Shown here: piece by piece, positions 41,633-50,200 of the stretch
Layout: every line of letters begins with the position of its first letter
How positions within the stretch are numbered: the first letter of the stretch is position 1
Origin: Phycisphaerae bacterium
Lineage (GTDB): Bacteria; Planctomycetota; Phycisphaerae; Sedimentisphaerales; Anaerohalosphaeraceae
NCBI GenBank assembly: GCA_018052735.1
Contig: JAGPMT010000007.1
Location: 1-64,000, forward strand
Direction of reading: 5' to 3'
DNA length: 64,000 nt
Notes under the pieces: generated by a model
Told to the model about the DNA's origin: nothing
The model's database searches: none
What the model saw: the letters and a program-made list of their open reading frames with translations, nothing else
Program-made: the position numbers and the translations under genes

Positions 41633-43322
41633 ATCTCGGGATTTTTCTGCCGGATTCTGTATGCTTGCGGCGGCATCTTTGCTGCTGAGCCTGCAGGCAG
41701 ATGGAGTCACTCTGGCAAATTCACAGAAACAGGGGCTTCGGGCTTACACGATCGAGGGCATGCTGAGACTCCCTGACAATGAGATTGACATCGGCACAGC
41801 CGCATTGATTTTAAGCCGCCAATGGGGAAGCCAGCGAACACTCTATGTATATCGTCGAAAAATTGATGATATGGCTGAGGCCATTCTAAAAAAACTGCAG
41901 GAACAGCATCTGCCCGCTGACCATCGTGCTGTCAGCGTCATGAATACCTACTTGTTTGAGGAACTCGGGTTCTCATCTGTCGAAACGGCAGACAATCCGG
42001 AGGATTTATTCCTGCATACTGTTCTGGATAAAAAAAGGGGATATTGCCTGAGTCTTTCTATTTTATATCTTGCAGTTGCCGAGCGGCTGGGGCTTCCTGT
42101 GTACGGAGTGGTTGTTCCGGGGCATTTTTTCGTTCGGTACGATGACGGCCGCCATCGGATGAATATTGAAACCACATCCAAAGGGGCTGGCGCTGATGAT
42201 GCGCACTATATCGCCACATTCAAACCGCCTGCCAATCCCCAGATGCTCTATATGAAAAATCTGACTCCCAAACAAACTCTGGGATGCTTTTTCAACAATT
42301 TAGGCAACAGCTATACAGCCGTTGGAGATACCGAGAAGGCCTTCGAATCGCTTCTGCGTGCTGTTCAAATTAATCCCCTTCTGTCAGAAGCGAATATGAA
42401 TCTGGGAAATATTTATCTCCAGAAAAAAATGCCGCACCAAGCCATTGCCCAATACGAAAAGGCCTTGTCAATTCTCGGAAGCGACGCCAAAGTGATGAAT
42501 AACCTCGGTTCTGCTTATATGCAGTTATCCAATTACCCTCGTGCCGAATCCTATTACAAGACCGCCTTATCACTCGATCCGCAATATACAGATGTTTATC
42601 GAAATTTGGCCCAAGCGCTGCAAATGCAGGGAAAATATGAAGAAGCTGTCAGCCAGCTTCAGGCAGCTGTTGTCCTGAATCCGAAGGATGCGGCAGCGTT
42701 TGCTCTGCTAGGACAGATTTGCCGCCAACTCCAGCGTTTCCCGGATGCAGAAAAATACCTCTCGAAGGCTTTGTCGCTGGATGCATCGCTGGCATCCGTA
42801 CGGATTTCCCTCGGCTATCTCTATTTAGACCAGAGCCGGCTGGAACAGGCGCAGGAGGAGTTTTCATCTGCCCTTCAGTCAGCCGACACCGCCGCGCAGG
42901 CCTATTTCGGCTTAGCGCAGATTTACCATCAAAAGGGACAGGCTGAGGATGAAATCGCTGCCTACGAGCAAGCCCTCGCTATCGACCCGTCGATGACGGC
43001 TGCGCTGCAGAACCTTGGCAATGCCTACAGCCGAAAAGGCAATGACATGGCGGCAATTGACGCCTATAAGAAAGCGATTCGCATTAATCCTAAAAATCCG
43101 GATCTGCACTACAATCTGGGCATTGCGCTGGCCAAAATGCAACATCATGAGCAGGCCATAGCGGCTTTTTTGGAAGCAATCCAGCTGGACGCCAACAATG
43201 CCGCCGCTTATAATGGATTAGCAATTTCGTATTACCAGTCCGGCAATAAAGAGCTGGCTCGAATCTATGCCCAGAAAGCAAAATCGCTGGGATTCGAAAT
43301 TTCTGATATATTGCTGAAATAA
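41598..43322 (+). CDS. Exported TPR protein with transglutaminase-like domain
   Basis: I start at the ATG at 41598 (MMWKSCLTKK), preceded by CAAGGGATTA. The open frame itself begins at 41562. The N terminus has a hydrophobic stretch (FCMLAAASLLLSLQADG) that reads as a signal or anchor. A transglutaminase-like fold follows around residues 115-200 (RGYCLSLSILYLAVAERLGLPVYGVVVPGHFFVRYDDGRHRMNIE), with the Cys, His and Asp expected of that fold, as in SirB1-like proteins. The C-terminal two thirds carry about nine tetratricopeptide repeats with the typical alternation of Ala/Gly/Leu and Tyr/Pro residues (for example LGNIYLQKKMPHQAIAQYEKAL). The TPRs probably form a protein-binding scaffold. The gene overlaps DUF167 by 35 bases. 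Confidence 0.8.
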   Translation: MMWKSCLTKKPESRDFSAGFCMLAAASLLLSLQADGVTLANSQKQGLRAYTIEGMLRLPDNEIDIGTAALILSRQWGSQRTLYVYRRKIDDMAEAILKKLQEQHLPADHRAVSVMNTYLFEELGFSSVETADNPEDLFLHTVLDKKRGYCLSLSILYLAVAERLGLPVYGVVVPGHFFVRYDDGRHRMNIETTSKGAGADDAHYIATFKPPANPQMLYMKNLTPKQTLGCFFNNLGNSYTAVGDTEKAFESLLRAVQINPLLSEANMNLGNIYLQKKMPHQAIAQYEKALSILGSDAKVMNNLGSAYMQLSNYPRAESYYKTALSLDPQYTDVYRNLAQALQMQGKYEEAVSQLQAAVVLNPKDAAAFALLGQICRQLQRFPDAEKYLSKALSLDASLASVRISLGYLYLDQSRLEQAQEEFSSALQSADTAAQAYFGLAQIYHQKGQAEDEIAAYEQALAIDPSMTAALQNLGNAYSRKGNDMAAIDAYKKAIRINPKNPDLHYNLGIALAKMQHHEQAIAAFLEAIQLDANNAAAYNGLAISYYQSGNKELARIYAQKAKSLGFEISDILLK

Positions 43323-43340
43323 AATTATGAAAGGAAAAAT

Positions 43341-44192
43341 ATGAATAAACAGCAGAAAATTCTGACGGGTATCGTTTTTATCCTGTTTGTACTTATTGTT
43401 GCCGCCGGCATCCTGATAAAAATATACGGCAATGAAGCATTGCGCATCGGAATAGAAAAGGCATCCCAAAGCGCATTACAAGTCAAAACGCGTCTGGCTG
43501 GGCTTCAATTGTCGCTGCTCCGCGGAACGTTGGATTTGCATAATCTGGAAATCGATAATCCCGAAGGCTTTGAGCACCCTACCTTCCTCAAGCTTGGGCA
43601 TGGCCACACCGCTTTAAACATTCGCAGTCTTCTCGATGAAACAATTGTAATCGATAGGATTCAGCTTGAAAACATCGAAATCGTACTTGAACAAAAAGGC
43701 CTGACCAGCAACCTGAAAGAGATACTCAATAATCTGCCTAAAAGCGAAGGTCAAGAACCAAAAGCAGAAGAAAAAAAATCCAAAAACATTCAAATTACCC
43801 AACTGATTATCAAGGATGTCAAAGTCAAGGCCAATTTAGTGCCGGTGGAAGGGCTTGCGCGGGCTTCGACGGTCAGTATCCCTCTCAAGGAAATCCGTAT
43901 GGAAAATATCGGCACAGCAGAGAAGATAGATGCCGTTCAGCTGACCGCCATGATTATTCGGGCTATTGCCGAAGGCATAGTCGAACAGGGCAAAGGCATT
44001 CTCCCTCTGGATATGATAAACTCCTTTACAGAAGAGTTGTCAAAACAAGGCGAAGCACTCCTCCGTACCGGGCAGCAGCTGCTGGAAGAGGCCGGAAAAA
44101 CCGGCAAAGAACTGCTGGATGTTCCGCAGGATATTGGGAAAAAAGCGGCTGAAGGTCTTAAAGGACTGCTGCCCGGCAAGAAAGAGGAGTAA
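43341..44192 (+). CDS. AsmA-like membrane-anchored protein
   Basis: This 283-residue protein begins with a basic segment and a transmembrane helix (ILTGIVFILFVLIVAAGILIKIYG, about 7-30). The next part resembles AsmA/YicH-type domains: a LQLSLLRGTLDLHNLEIDNPEGF motif, then GHTALNIRSLLDETIVIDRIQLENIEIVLEQKG. Such proteins work in outer-membrane lipid homeostasis, but this one is far shorter than AsmA. A charged Lys/Glu region and an amphipathic helix-rich C-terminal tail (LLEEAGKTGKELLDVPQDIGKK) follow. An AAAGGAAAAAT site precedes the ATG. Confidence 0.7.
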   Translation: MNKQQKILTGIVFILFVLIVAAGILIKIYGNEALRIGIEKASQSALQVKTRLAGLQLSLLRGTLDLHNLEIDNPEGFEHPTFLKLGHGHTALNIRSLLDETIVIDRIQLENIEIVLEQKGLTSNLKEILNNLPKSEGQEPKAEEKKSKNIQITQLIIKDVKVKANLVPVEGLARASTVSIPLKEIRMENIGTAEKIDAVQLTAMIIRAIAEGIVEQGKGILPLDMINSFTEELSKQGEALLRTGQQLLEEAGKTGKELLDVPQDIGKKAAEGLKGLLPGKKEE

Positions 44193-44269
44193 TGCTGTTG
44201 GCTGTGACGGCGGTTATCCTGCTGGTCCTGTGTTTTACTGAACGGCTATGCAAAATCAAGAACAGATAA
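44192..44269 (+). CDS. Possible 25-residue membrane peptide gene
   Basis: A 25-codon frame (starting MLLAVTAVILLVLCFTERLC) overlaps the stop of the AsmA-like gene as TAATG and extends into the start of the GT9 gene at 44248. The first 15 residues are strongly hydrophobic and the tail is basic, the outline of a single-pass membrane peptide. A GAGGAG lies close to the ATG, but only two bases away. Its reality is uncertain. In its favour, the GT9 start lies inside it and lacks a ribosome site, so coupled translation through this peptide would explain GT9 expression. Confidence 0.35.
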   Translation: MLLAVTAVILLVLCFTERLCKIKNR

Positions 44270-45252
44270 GAAACGGGGTCATTCTGCATCCGGGCGCTGT
44301 CGGGGACTGTCTTCTGACACTTCCTCTGGCTGATTATATGAAAAAAGTGTTCGGATTAGATCAGATGGATTTTATCGGAAGAACCGAATATATTGATTTC
44401 TATCCGGGCCGAACCTGTATTGACCGCATTCGTTCGATCGAAAGCATTGAACTGCACCGTTTATTTGAAGATAAAAATAGTTTTTTTCTCGAAGATAAAG
44501 ACCGCCTTTTAGAGGCATTTGCCGGCTATGAACAAATCGTCAGTTTTCTCGGCGCCGGTCATCCTTCGTTCGAGACAAACCTGCTTTTTACCGTTCATAG
44601 CACTCACTCGGCAGATGTGGCTGTTTTATCTTCAGCAATTCCCGATGACTACACAGCTCATATTACAGACTTTTATTTGCAGCAGTTCCTAAATGAACAT
44701 CATCTTGAACAAGCAGATGCCAAAATAGAATCCGATGCATTGATTGTGCCTGTTGCCTCCGATTATTCTGCGGGGCAGGAGATGCTCGAACAGATTGGAA
44801 TTCAGCATGAACAGCCGATTGCTGTTATTCATCCCGGCAGCGGATCTCCTGCTAAAAGCTGGCATTGGACGAATTATTTGCAGCTTGGTTCAGAATTAAA
44901 GGCAAATAATATCCAGACTATCTTTATCTTGGGACCCGCCGAACAAGACCGAATGCCGGAAGAATCGGCTCAAATTCGAGAAAAGGAAATCGTTCTGGAA
45001 AACCTGACTCTCGGACAAGTTGTGCAGCTGCTTACGCAAGCAGATGTTTTTGTAGGAAATGACAGCGGTATCAGCCATCTTTCCGGGATGCTTGGCAAAC
45101 GAACAATCGCGTTATTTGGACCGACCAATCCCGCTCATTTCCACCCGCTGGGCCGTTCTGTGACAATTCTCACTCCCAATGCAGATAGTTTCTCTGCATT
45201 CAATTTGGCAGAATGCAAAAAGGTTTTCGATTCCGTCATTCAAATGTTGTGA
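44248..45252 (+). CDS. Glycosyltransferase family 9 (heptosyltransferase-like)
   Basis: This 334-residue GT9 protein resembles ADP-heptose:LPS heptosyltransferases. ILHPGAVGDCLLTLPLADYMKK is the N-terminal motif, IAVIHPGSGSPAKSWHW the central donor-site block, and FVGNDSGISHLSGMLGKRTIALFGPTNPAHFHPLG the C-terminal signature. It probably adds a sugar to the LPS core; the exact sugar is not decidable. No ribosome-binding site precedes the ATG. It is followed within 80 bases by lpxD, supporting a role in the LPS pathway. Confidence 0.88.
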   Translation: MQNQEQIRNGVILHPGAVGDCLLTLPLADYMKKVFGLDQMDFIGRTEYIDFYPGRTCIDRIRSIESIELHRLFEDKNSFFLEDKDRLLEAFAGYEQIVSFLGAGHPSFETNLLFTVHSTHSADVAVLSSAIPDDYTAHITDFYLQQFLNEHHLEQADAKIESDALIVPVASDYSAGQEMLEQIGIQHEQPIAVIHPGSGSPAKSWHWTNYLQLGSELKANNIQTIFILGPAEQDRMPEESAQIREKEIVLENLTLGQVVQLLTQADVFVGNDSGISHLSGMLGKRTIALFGPTNPAHFHPLGRSVTILTPNADSFSAFNLAECKKVFDSVIQML

Positions 45253-45330
45253 TTGATTCCTTCAATTCAAGATTTGACGCAGCAAATCGCAATGGTATAA
45301 TGACCTCTCGTAATATGAACAGGACTGATT

Positions 45331-46365
45331 ATGTCTCCAAAAACTATACAGGAAATTGCTGAACATGTTGGCGGCCGTGTGATTGGCCAAGGTGATGTCC
45401 TTATTTCATCGGCTGCCACCTTGGATAATGCCGGACCCGGACAGATAACCTTTTTAAGCAATCCCAAATATACCTCGCGTGTAAAAACAACGCAGGCCGC
45501 AGGGATTCTTGTTTCCAAACAGGTTGAAACTGACGCCAGTCAAATCCTTGTTGAAGATCCCTATTATGCTTTCATGCAGGCTGTTGTCTTGCTGCATGGT
45601 CACCGGCGTCACCCGCAGACCGGCATCAGCGAGCAGGCCTCCATTGCTTCCTCAGCCCACATCGGCAGCAACTGCAATATTCATGCCTTTGCTGTCATCT
45701 GCGAGAACGCCGTTATTGGAAACAACTGTCAGATTTATTCCGGCGTGTTTATAGGCCCCAACGCCGTAATCGGGAATGACTGTGTTTTATATCCCAACGC
45801 TGTCATTTACGATGGATGCCGGCTGGGAAATCGGGTGATTGTGCAGTCGAATGCATCAATCGGACAAGACGGCTTTGGTTTTGCAACACACAAAGGCCAA
45901 CATCACAAAATTCCCCAGATTGGGATTGTTATTCTGGAAGACGATGTGGAAATCGGCTCCGGCTGTGTTGTCGAACGGGGCACACTGGATGATACGATAA
46001 TAGGAAAAGGCAGCAAACTGGGCGACTTGGTAGCCATTGGACACGGCACAAAAATCGGGCCGCATTGTCTTTTAGTACCGCAGGCAGGTGTGGCCGGCTC
46101 GGCTGAGCTGGGACATCACTGCGTTTTGGGCGGACAAGTTGGTGTGGTCGGCCATATCAAAGTAGGCAATATGGTCAAAATCGGCGCCAAGGCAGGAGTC
46201 ATTAATGATGTGCCGGATGGAGCCACACTTGTCGGCACTCCGGCAATTGATGCGAATACAGCCAAACGCGCATATGCACTGATCGAAACGCTGCCTCAAA
46301 TGCGGCAGAAGCTGCGTCAGCTGGAAAAACAAATTGAGGGATTAACCGGCGGTCCGAAATCCTAA
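45331..46365 (+). CDS. lpxD: UDP-3-O-acylglucosamine N-acyltransferase
   Basis: LpxD adds the second acyl chain to UDP-3-O-acylglucosamine in lipid A synthesis, using acyl-ACP. The N-terminal domain (about 1-100) includes the GPGQITFLSNPKYTS motif. A left-handed beta-helix of hexapeptide repeats (about 105-300) is clear in SAHIGSNCNIHAFAVICENAVIGNNCQIYSGV. The catalytic His is in VAIGHGTKIGPHCLL. At 344 residues it has normal length. It is followed six bases later by lpxI, which acts next in the same pathway. Confidence 0.95.
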   Translation: MSPKTIQEIAEHVGGRVIGQGDVLISSAATLDNAGPGQITFLSNPKYTSRVKTTQAAGILVSKQVETDASQILVEDPYYAFMQAVVLLHGHRRHPQTGISEQASIASSAHIGSNCNIHAFAVICENAVIGNNCQIYSGVFIGPNAVIGNDCVLYPNAVIYDGCRLGNRVIVQSNASIGQDGFGFATHKGQHHKIPQIGIVILEDDVEIGSGCVVERGTLDDTIIGKGSKLGDLVAIGHGTKIGPHCLLVPQAGVAGSAELGHHCVLGGQVGVVGHIKVGNMVKIGAKAGVINDVPDGATLVGTPAIDANTAKRAYALIETLPQMRQKLRQLEKQIEGLTGGPKS

Positions 46366-46370
46366 GCCAG

Positions 46371-47228
46371 ATGGAAACAAAAAAAATACTGGGTCTGATA
46401 GCCGGGCAAGGGCGTCTGCCTTTTCTGGTGGCCGATGGCGCCCGAAAGGCAGGTGTAACAGTGATCTGTGTCGGACTGGCTGACAATGCCGAGCCCCAGC
46501 TGGCAGAACACGCAGATATTTTCTTTTACGGCAGCATTGCCCGCCCCGGCGGATGGATCCGCAAGCTTCGCAAATACGGCGTTCGCAATGCTATTATGGT
46601 CGGCCGGGTTTCCAAGAAACAGATTTATACGCCTTGGAGGATAGTCAAGTATCTGCCGGATTGGCGGGCCCTGCGGATCTGGTACTGGCGTTTGCGGAAA
46701 AAAGACAAACGAAACCATACGGTGCTATGCGCCATAGCCGATGAATTTGCCAGCGCCGGCATCTTTCTGGAGGATTCGACAATGTACTGCAAAGAACACC
46801 TGTCCGACTGCGGGGTCATGACAGCCTGCCAGCCGCCTGCTTATGCATGGGACGACATTGATTTCGGATGGCCTCTGCTCAAAAAAGTCAGTGAACTGGA
46901 TATCGGGCAGGCGATTGCCGTACGGGAGCGGGAGATTATCGCGGTTGAAGCCATTGAAGGCACGGCCCGCATGATCGAACGCGCCGGCCAGCTGTGCAGA
47001 AAAGGCGGATGGACATTGCTGAAAGCCCCGCGCTGCCATCATGACATGCGCTTTGATGTGCCGTGCATCGGACCGGATACAATTGAAAGTCTGAAGCAGA
47101 ACAACGCCTGCTGTGTCGCCCTCGAAGCAGGCAAAACGCTCATCCTTGACAAACCGCAAACACTGGCACTGGCCGACAAGCTGGGAATAGCCGTCGTGGG
47201 ATTAGCCGGCACCGAACGTGGTCATTGA
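46371..47228 (+). CDS. lpxI: UDP-2,3-diacylglucosamine pyrophosphatase LpxI
   Basis: LpxI hydrolyses UDP-2,3-diacylglucosamine to lipid X in bacteria that lack LpxH. The family (DUF1009) marks are LGLIAGQGRLPFLVADGARKAG at the N terminus, FYGSIARPGGWIRKLRKYGV, and in the C-terminal half SELDIGQAIAVREREIIAVEAIEGTARMIERAGQL and MRFDVPCIGPDTIESLKQN. At 285 residues it matches the family. It follows lpxD with a five-base gap. Its 3' end overlaps the end of the convergent giant gene by 27 bases. Confidence 0.94.
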   Translation: METKKILGLIAGQGRLPFLVADGARKAGVTVICVGLADNAEPQLAEHADIFFYGSIARPGGWIRKLRKYGVRNAIMVGRVSKKQIYTPWRIVKYLPDWRALRIWYWRLRKKDKRNHTVLCAIADEFASAGIFLEDSTMYCKEHLSDCGVMTACQPPAYAWDDIDFGWPLLKKVSELDIGQAIAVREREIIAVEAIEGTARMIERAGQLCRKGGWTLLKAPRCHHDMRFDVPCIGPDTIESLKQNNACCVALEAGKTLILDKPQTLALADKLGIAVVGLAGTERGH

Positions 47229-50200
47229 TTCAAGGAGGCGGCCAAGAACTTCCGCTTCCAGAGAACTTTCGTTCTTGTCTATGCGTTTTTTCAGAATAGC
47301 CGTTACCTCATCGCCGAGAACTCTATACAGGCGCTCCAGACAGTTTTGAGCTGCTGTTCGAACAGACGAAACAGGTGCAGCCAGAGCTTCTGCAAGGCAA
47401 TGGATAACATACTCAACTTTCATCCCTTTTTTCAAAACCAAGTCGGGCAATTCATGGTCTGATACCCCTTGGGCATCCGCGGCAAATCGGACTGCATCGA
47501 TATGGTCAGGCAGATGAACATTGGCCATCATGCAATAGGTCTGAATATAGTCTCTCAGCAGCCGCAGCCAGCGGTGATCCGTTGTAAAGGCATTGTACGA
47601 CAGGTCGCTGTAGCGAAGCTTCCGCGGCTGTCCTTTCTTATCCAGATAATGGAGCCGGCGTCCGTTGAAATAAATCTCCACGGCATCCAGCATGGCTGTC
47701 AGGAGCGATTCTCCATTAAAACCGCTGAACTTTATGCCATTAGGAGGAGATTCCGTGTCGCCAAAATCTGCATCGCATACGGTGCGGATCAATCCATCCT
47801 GATGATGTGCAATGACAGGAGTGCCTCCTGCGTGGGCCTCCTGCTGGCTGATTCCGCACGGTTCCCCAACCTCGCCGCCGGAGGGCATTACAAAAAACTG
47901 GCTTCCCACATATACATTTCGATACAGGGATGCCGGCAGAGTCCCTTCCGGATAATAAGCAAAACGGCCCCGATATTCGGGCATAGATGCAATCCGCCGG
48001 AAATGCATATCAAATCGGCGGCCGTCCCAGGAATCTTCCACCCTGCCGCAGATAACAAACTGGATGCGGCTGTCGCAGTTTAGGAAATATTCCAACACCG
48101 TCGGTCCCATCATTTTCCAGGGTTCATAGGTTATCCACCGATTCCCTTTATCCTGATAAGCCTTCCAGTCCACCAGCAGTTCAAAACCCTTCTGCTTGCT
48201 GATACGGTGAAGCATTGAGAAAATGACATGATGATGCGTATCGTCATCCGGGGTCAGGCGAATAGCCGGATCGGTCTGAAAGGCGCGTTTGGCAAGCAGT
48301 TTGGCCCGGGTATATTTTGCAAAAAGGCGTTTGCGGGCAGCATGGTCGTATGTTTCAAGAATGCTTTTCTTGCAGCTGAACCAAAACCTCTGCCGGGCCG
48401 CCATATTAAAGCCGTTGCGGCGGCCGAAAAAACGGCCCTCCGCTTCCATCTGCCGGAACAAATCGGCATAGCCGAAAACCTGCGGTTCATCCAGAATCCG
48501 CCGCTTCATAGCACGGCTGACTGTTCCAATATGATCGGAGGTCTTCAGCATCAGGTAGGTCAGGTCAATTTGCTGGCAAAAAGGTCCTGAGGGATTTAAG
48601 CAAATATCACTGTGGGCTTCCAATCCGAGAACCCGGCAGTAGTAATACCGGCGGAAAGTATTGGCTTCCGCCAAACGGATGCTGTATGACGGATGAGGAT
48701 TGTGCATCATTCCGACAACACGGGTATTATCAAAATGCGGATCGGTGTTATAGTCTGTCCAGCGCCGCAAATAAGCCCCAACCAGCCACGTGGGCCACTC
48801 GTTCATCTGAATAATAGCAGGGTAATAATTATAGGCACGAAGGGCTTCCAGTGCTCCCTGCGAAAGAACCCTTGCCCTCCGCAGCTTGTCTTCCCCGGTC
48901 TGGCCGCCATACGGAGCGTCAAGGTATTTGCCGTTTTCCAGATACAATACTTCGACACGGACATGCTTGCCGTGCTTGTATCGAAGAATCTGACTGCGCA
49001 GGATATTGACGATATCGGGCGAAGTGTTAGTTCGTATGGATTGAGAGGCCTCATCAAATTCAGGAAAATGAATGGCGAAGCTGTATCCATCGTAGCGGGG
49101 GGTATATGTTTTGAGAATTTTATCCCGCAGCGATTCATACAGCGGCGTCACGACGACAATATGAAATCCAAGTTCGCTTAACACATCGGCAATATCCGTC
49201 GTATAAATGCCCACCCCCCCTGCCGTACCGCTGTAGTGGGATTCAGGAGAAACCAGAACAATGGTTCCAAGGTTCATCCCATGCAGGATATCGGCTGCCG
49301 ACTGGCAAACGGCGGTTTCGAACTGATTCCCCTCGTTGACGGCAATCCGCATTAAAAAATGGATAATAGCAGTTCGGCGCTGGGCATTGTCTTCACTGAT
49401 TTCCGCCAGCAGCGAGGTCAATACATTCAGTCCGAGTTTTCTCTTGTGATCGATCCATGTTGCCAGAAGCACGAAATATTCCGCAAACGCCTCAAAGCTA
49501 TGGGGGGCTTCATCAGCTATCCCCGCTATAATCCGTGCAACATAGGTATAGCGAACCCGATCCTGCTTTCCGTAAAGCGGATACCGGACAAACGAATCCA
49601 GCATCATCTGGTGACGGCTGACCCGATCGCTTTTATCGATCAGCTCAAAAACGTGTGAAGAAACAGGTCCCAATGTTCCGCCGAATCCCAAATGGATCAG
49701 CTCATTGCCCCACCAGAATTCTTTTCGGGCTCGGCGGGACCGTCCTTCTGTATTGTTGTACCGTTCGGTAATCTCATAAATGCTGTCGGGGCGGATTTGT
49801 TCCAGCGGACTTCGGTCAAAAGCATTGCAAAGGAGAAAATTGAAGCGTCTGGGCACAGCCTGCTGACCCTCGGCATGGGAAGCAGGAAAATTGAAGACGC
49901 ACAGAAACAAATGGTCTTTATAGGCACGCAGAAACGCAGCAATACGGCCGTTTTGGGTATTGAGGGGGATAACCTCACCGCGAACCAGCGCCGGATACTG
50001 TTCCACAAAAGCAAAAAGTCCGCGCAGATATTTGCCGAATCCGTACAGAATAGGATAAGCCGTCAGAATCCGCCAGCGGGCCTTGTTTTCTTCATGCCAA
50101 GGATGGCCAAACCGATTGTTAACCCAGTGCTTCCAGCATTCCGTATAGGCCTCATCAAACCGCTGCTGCATCGAACCGGCGGAAGCCCCTCCCAACCGGC

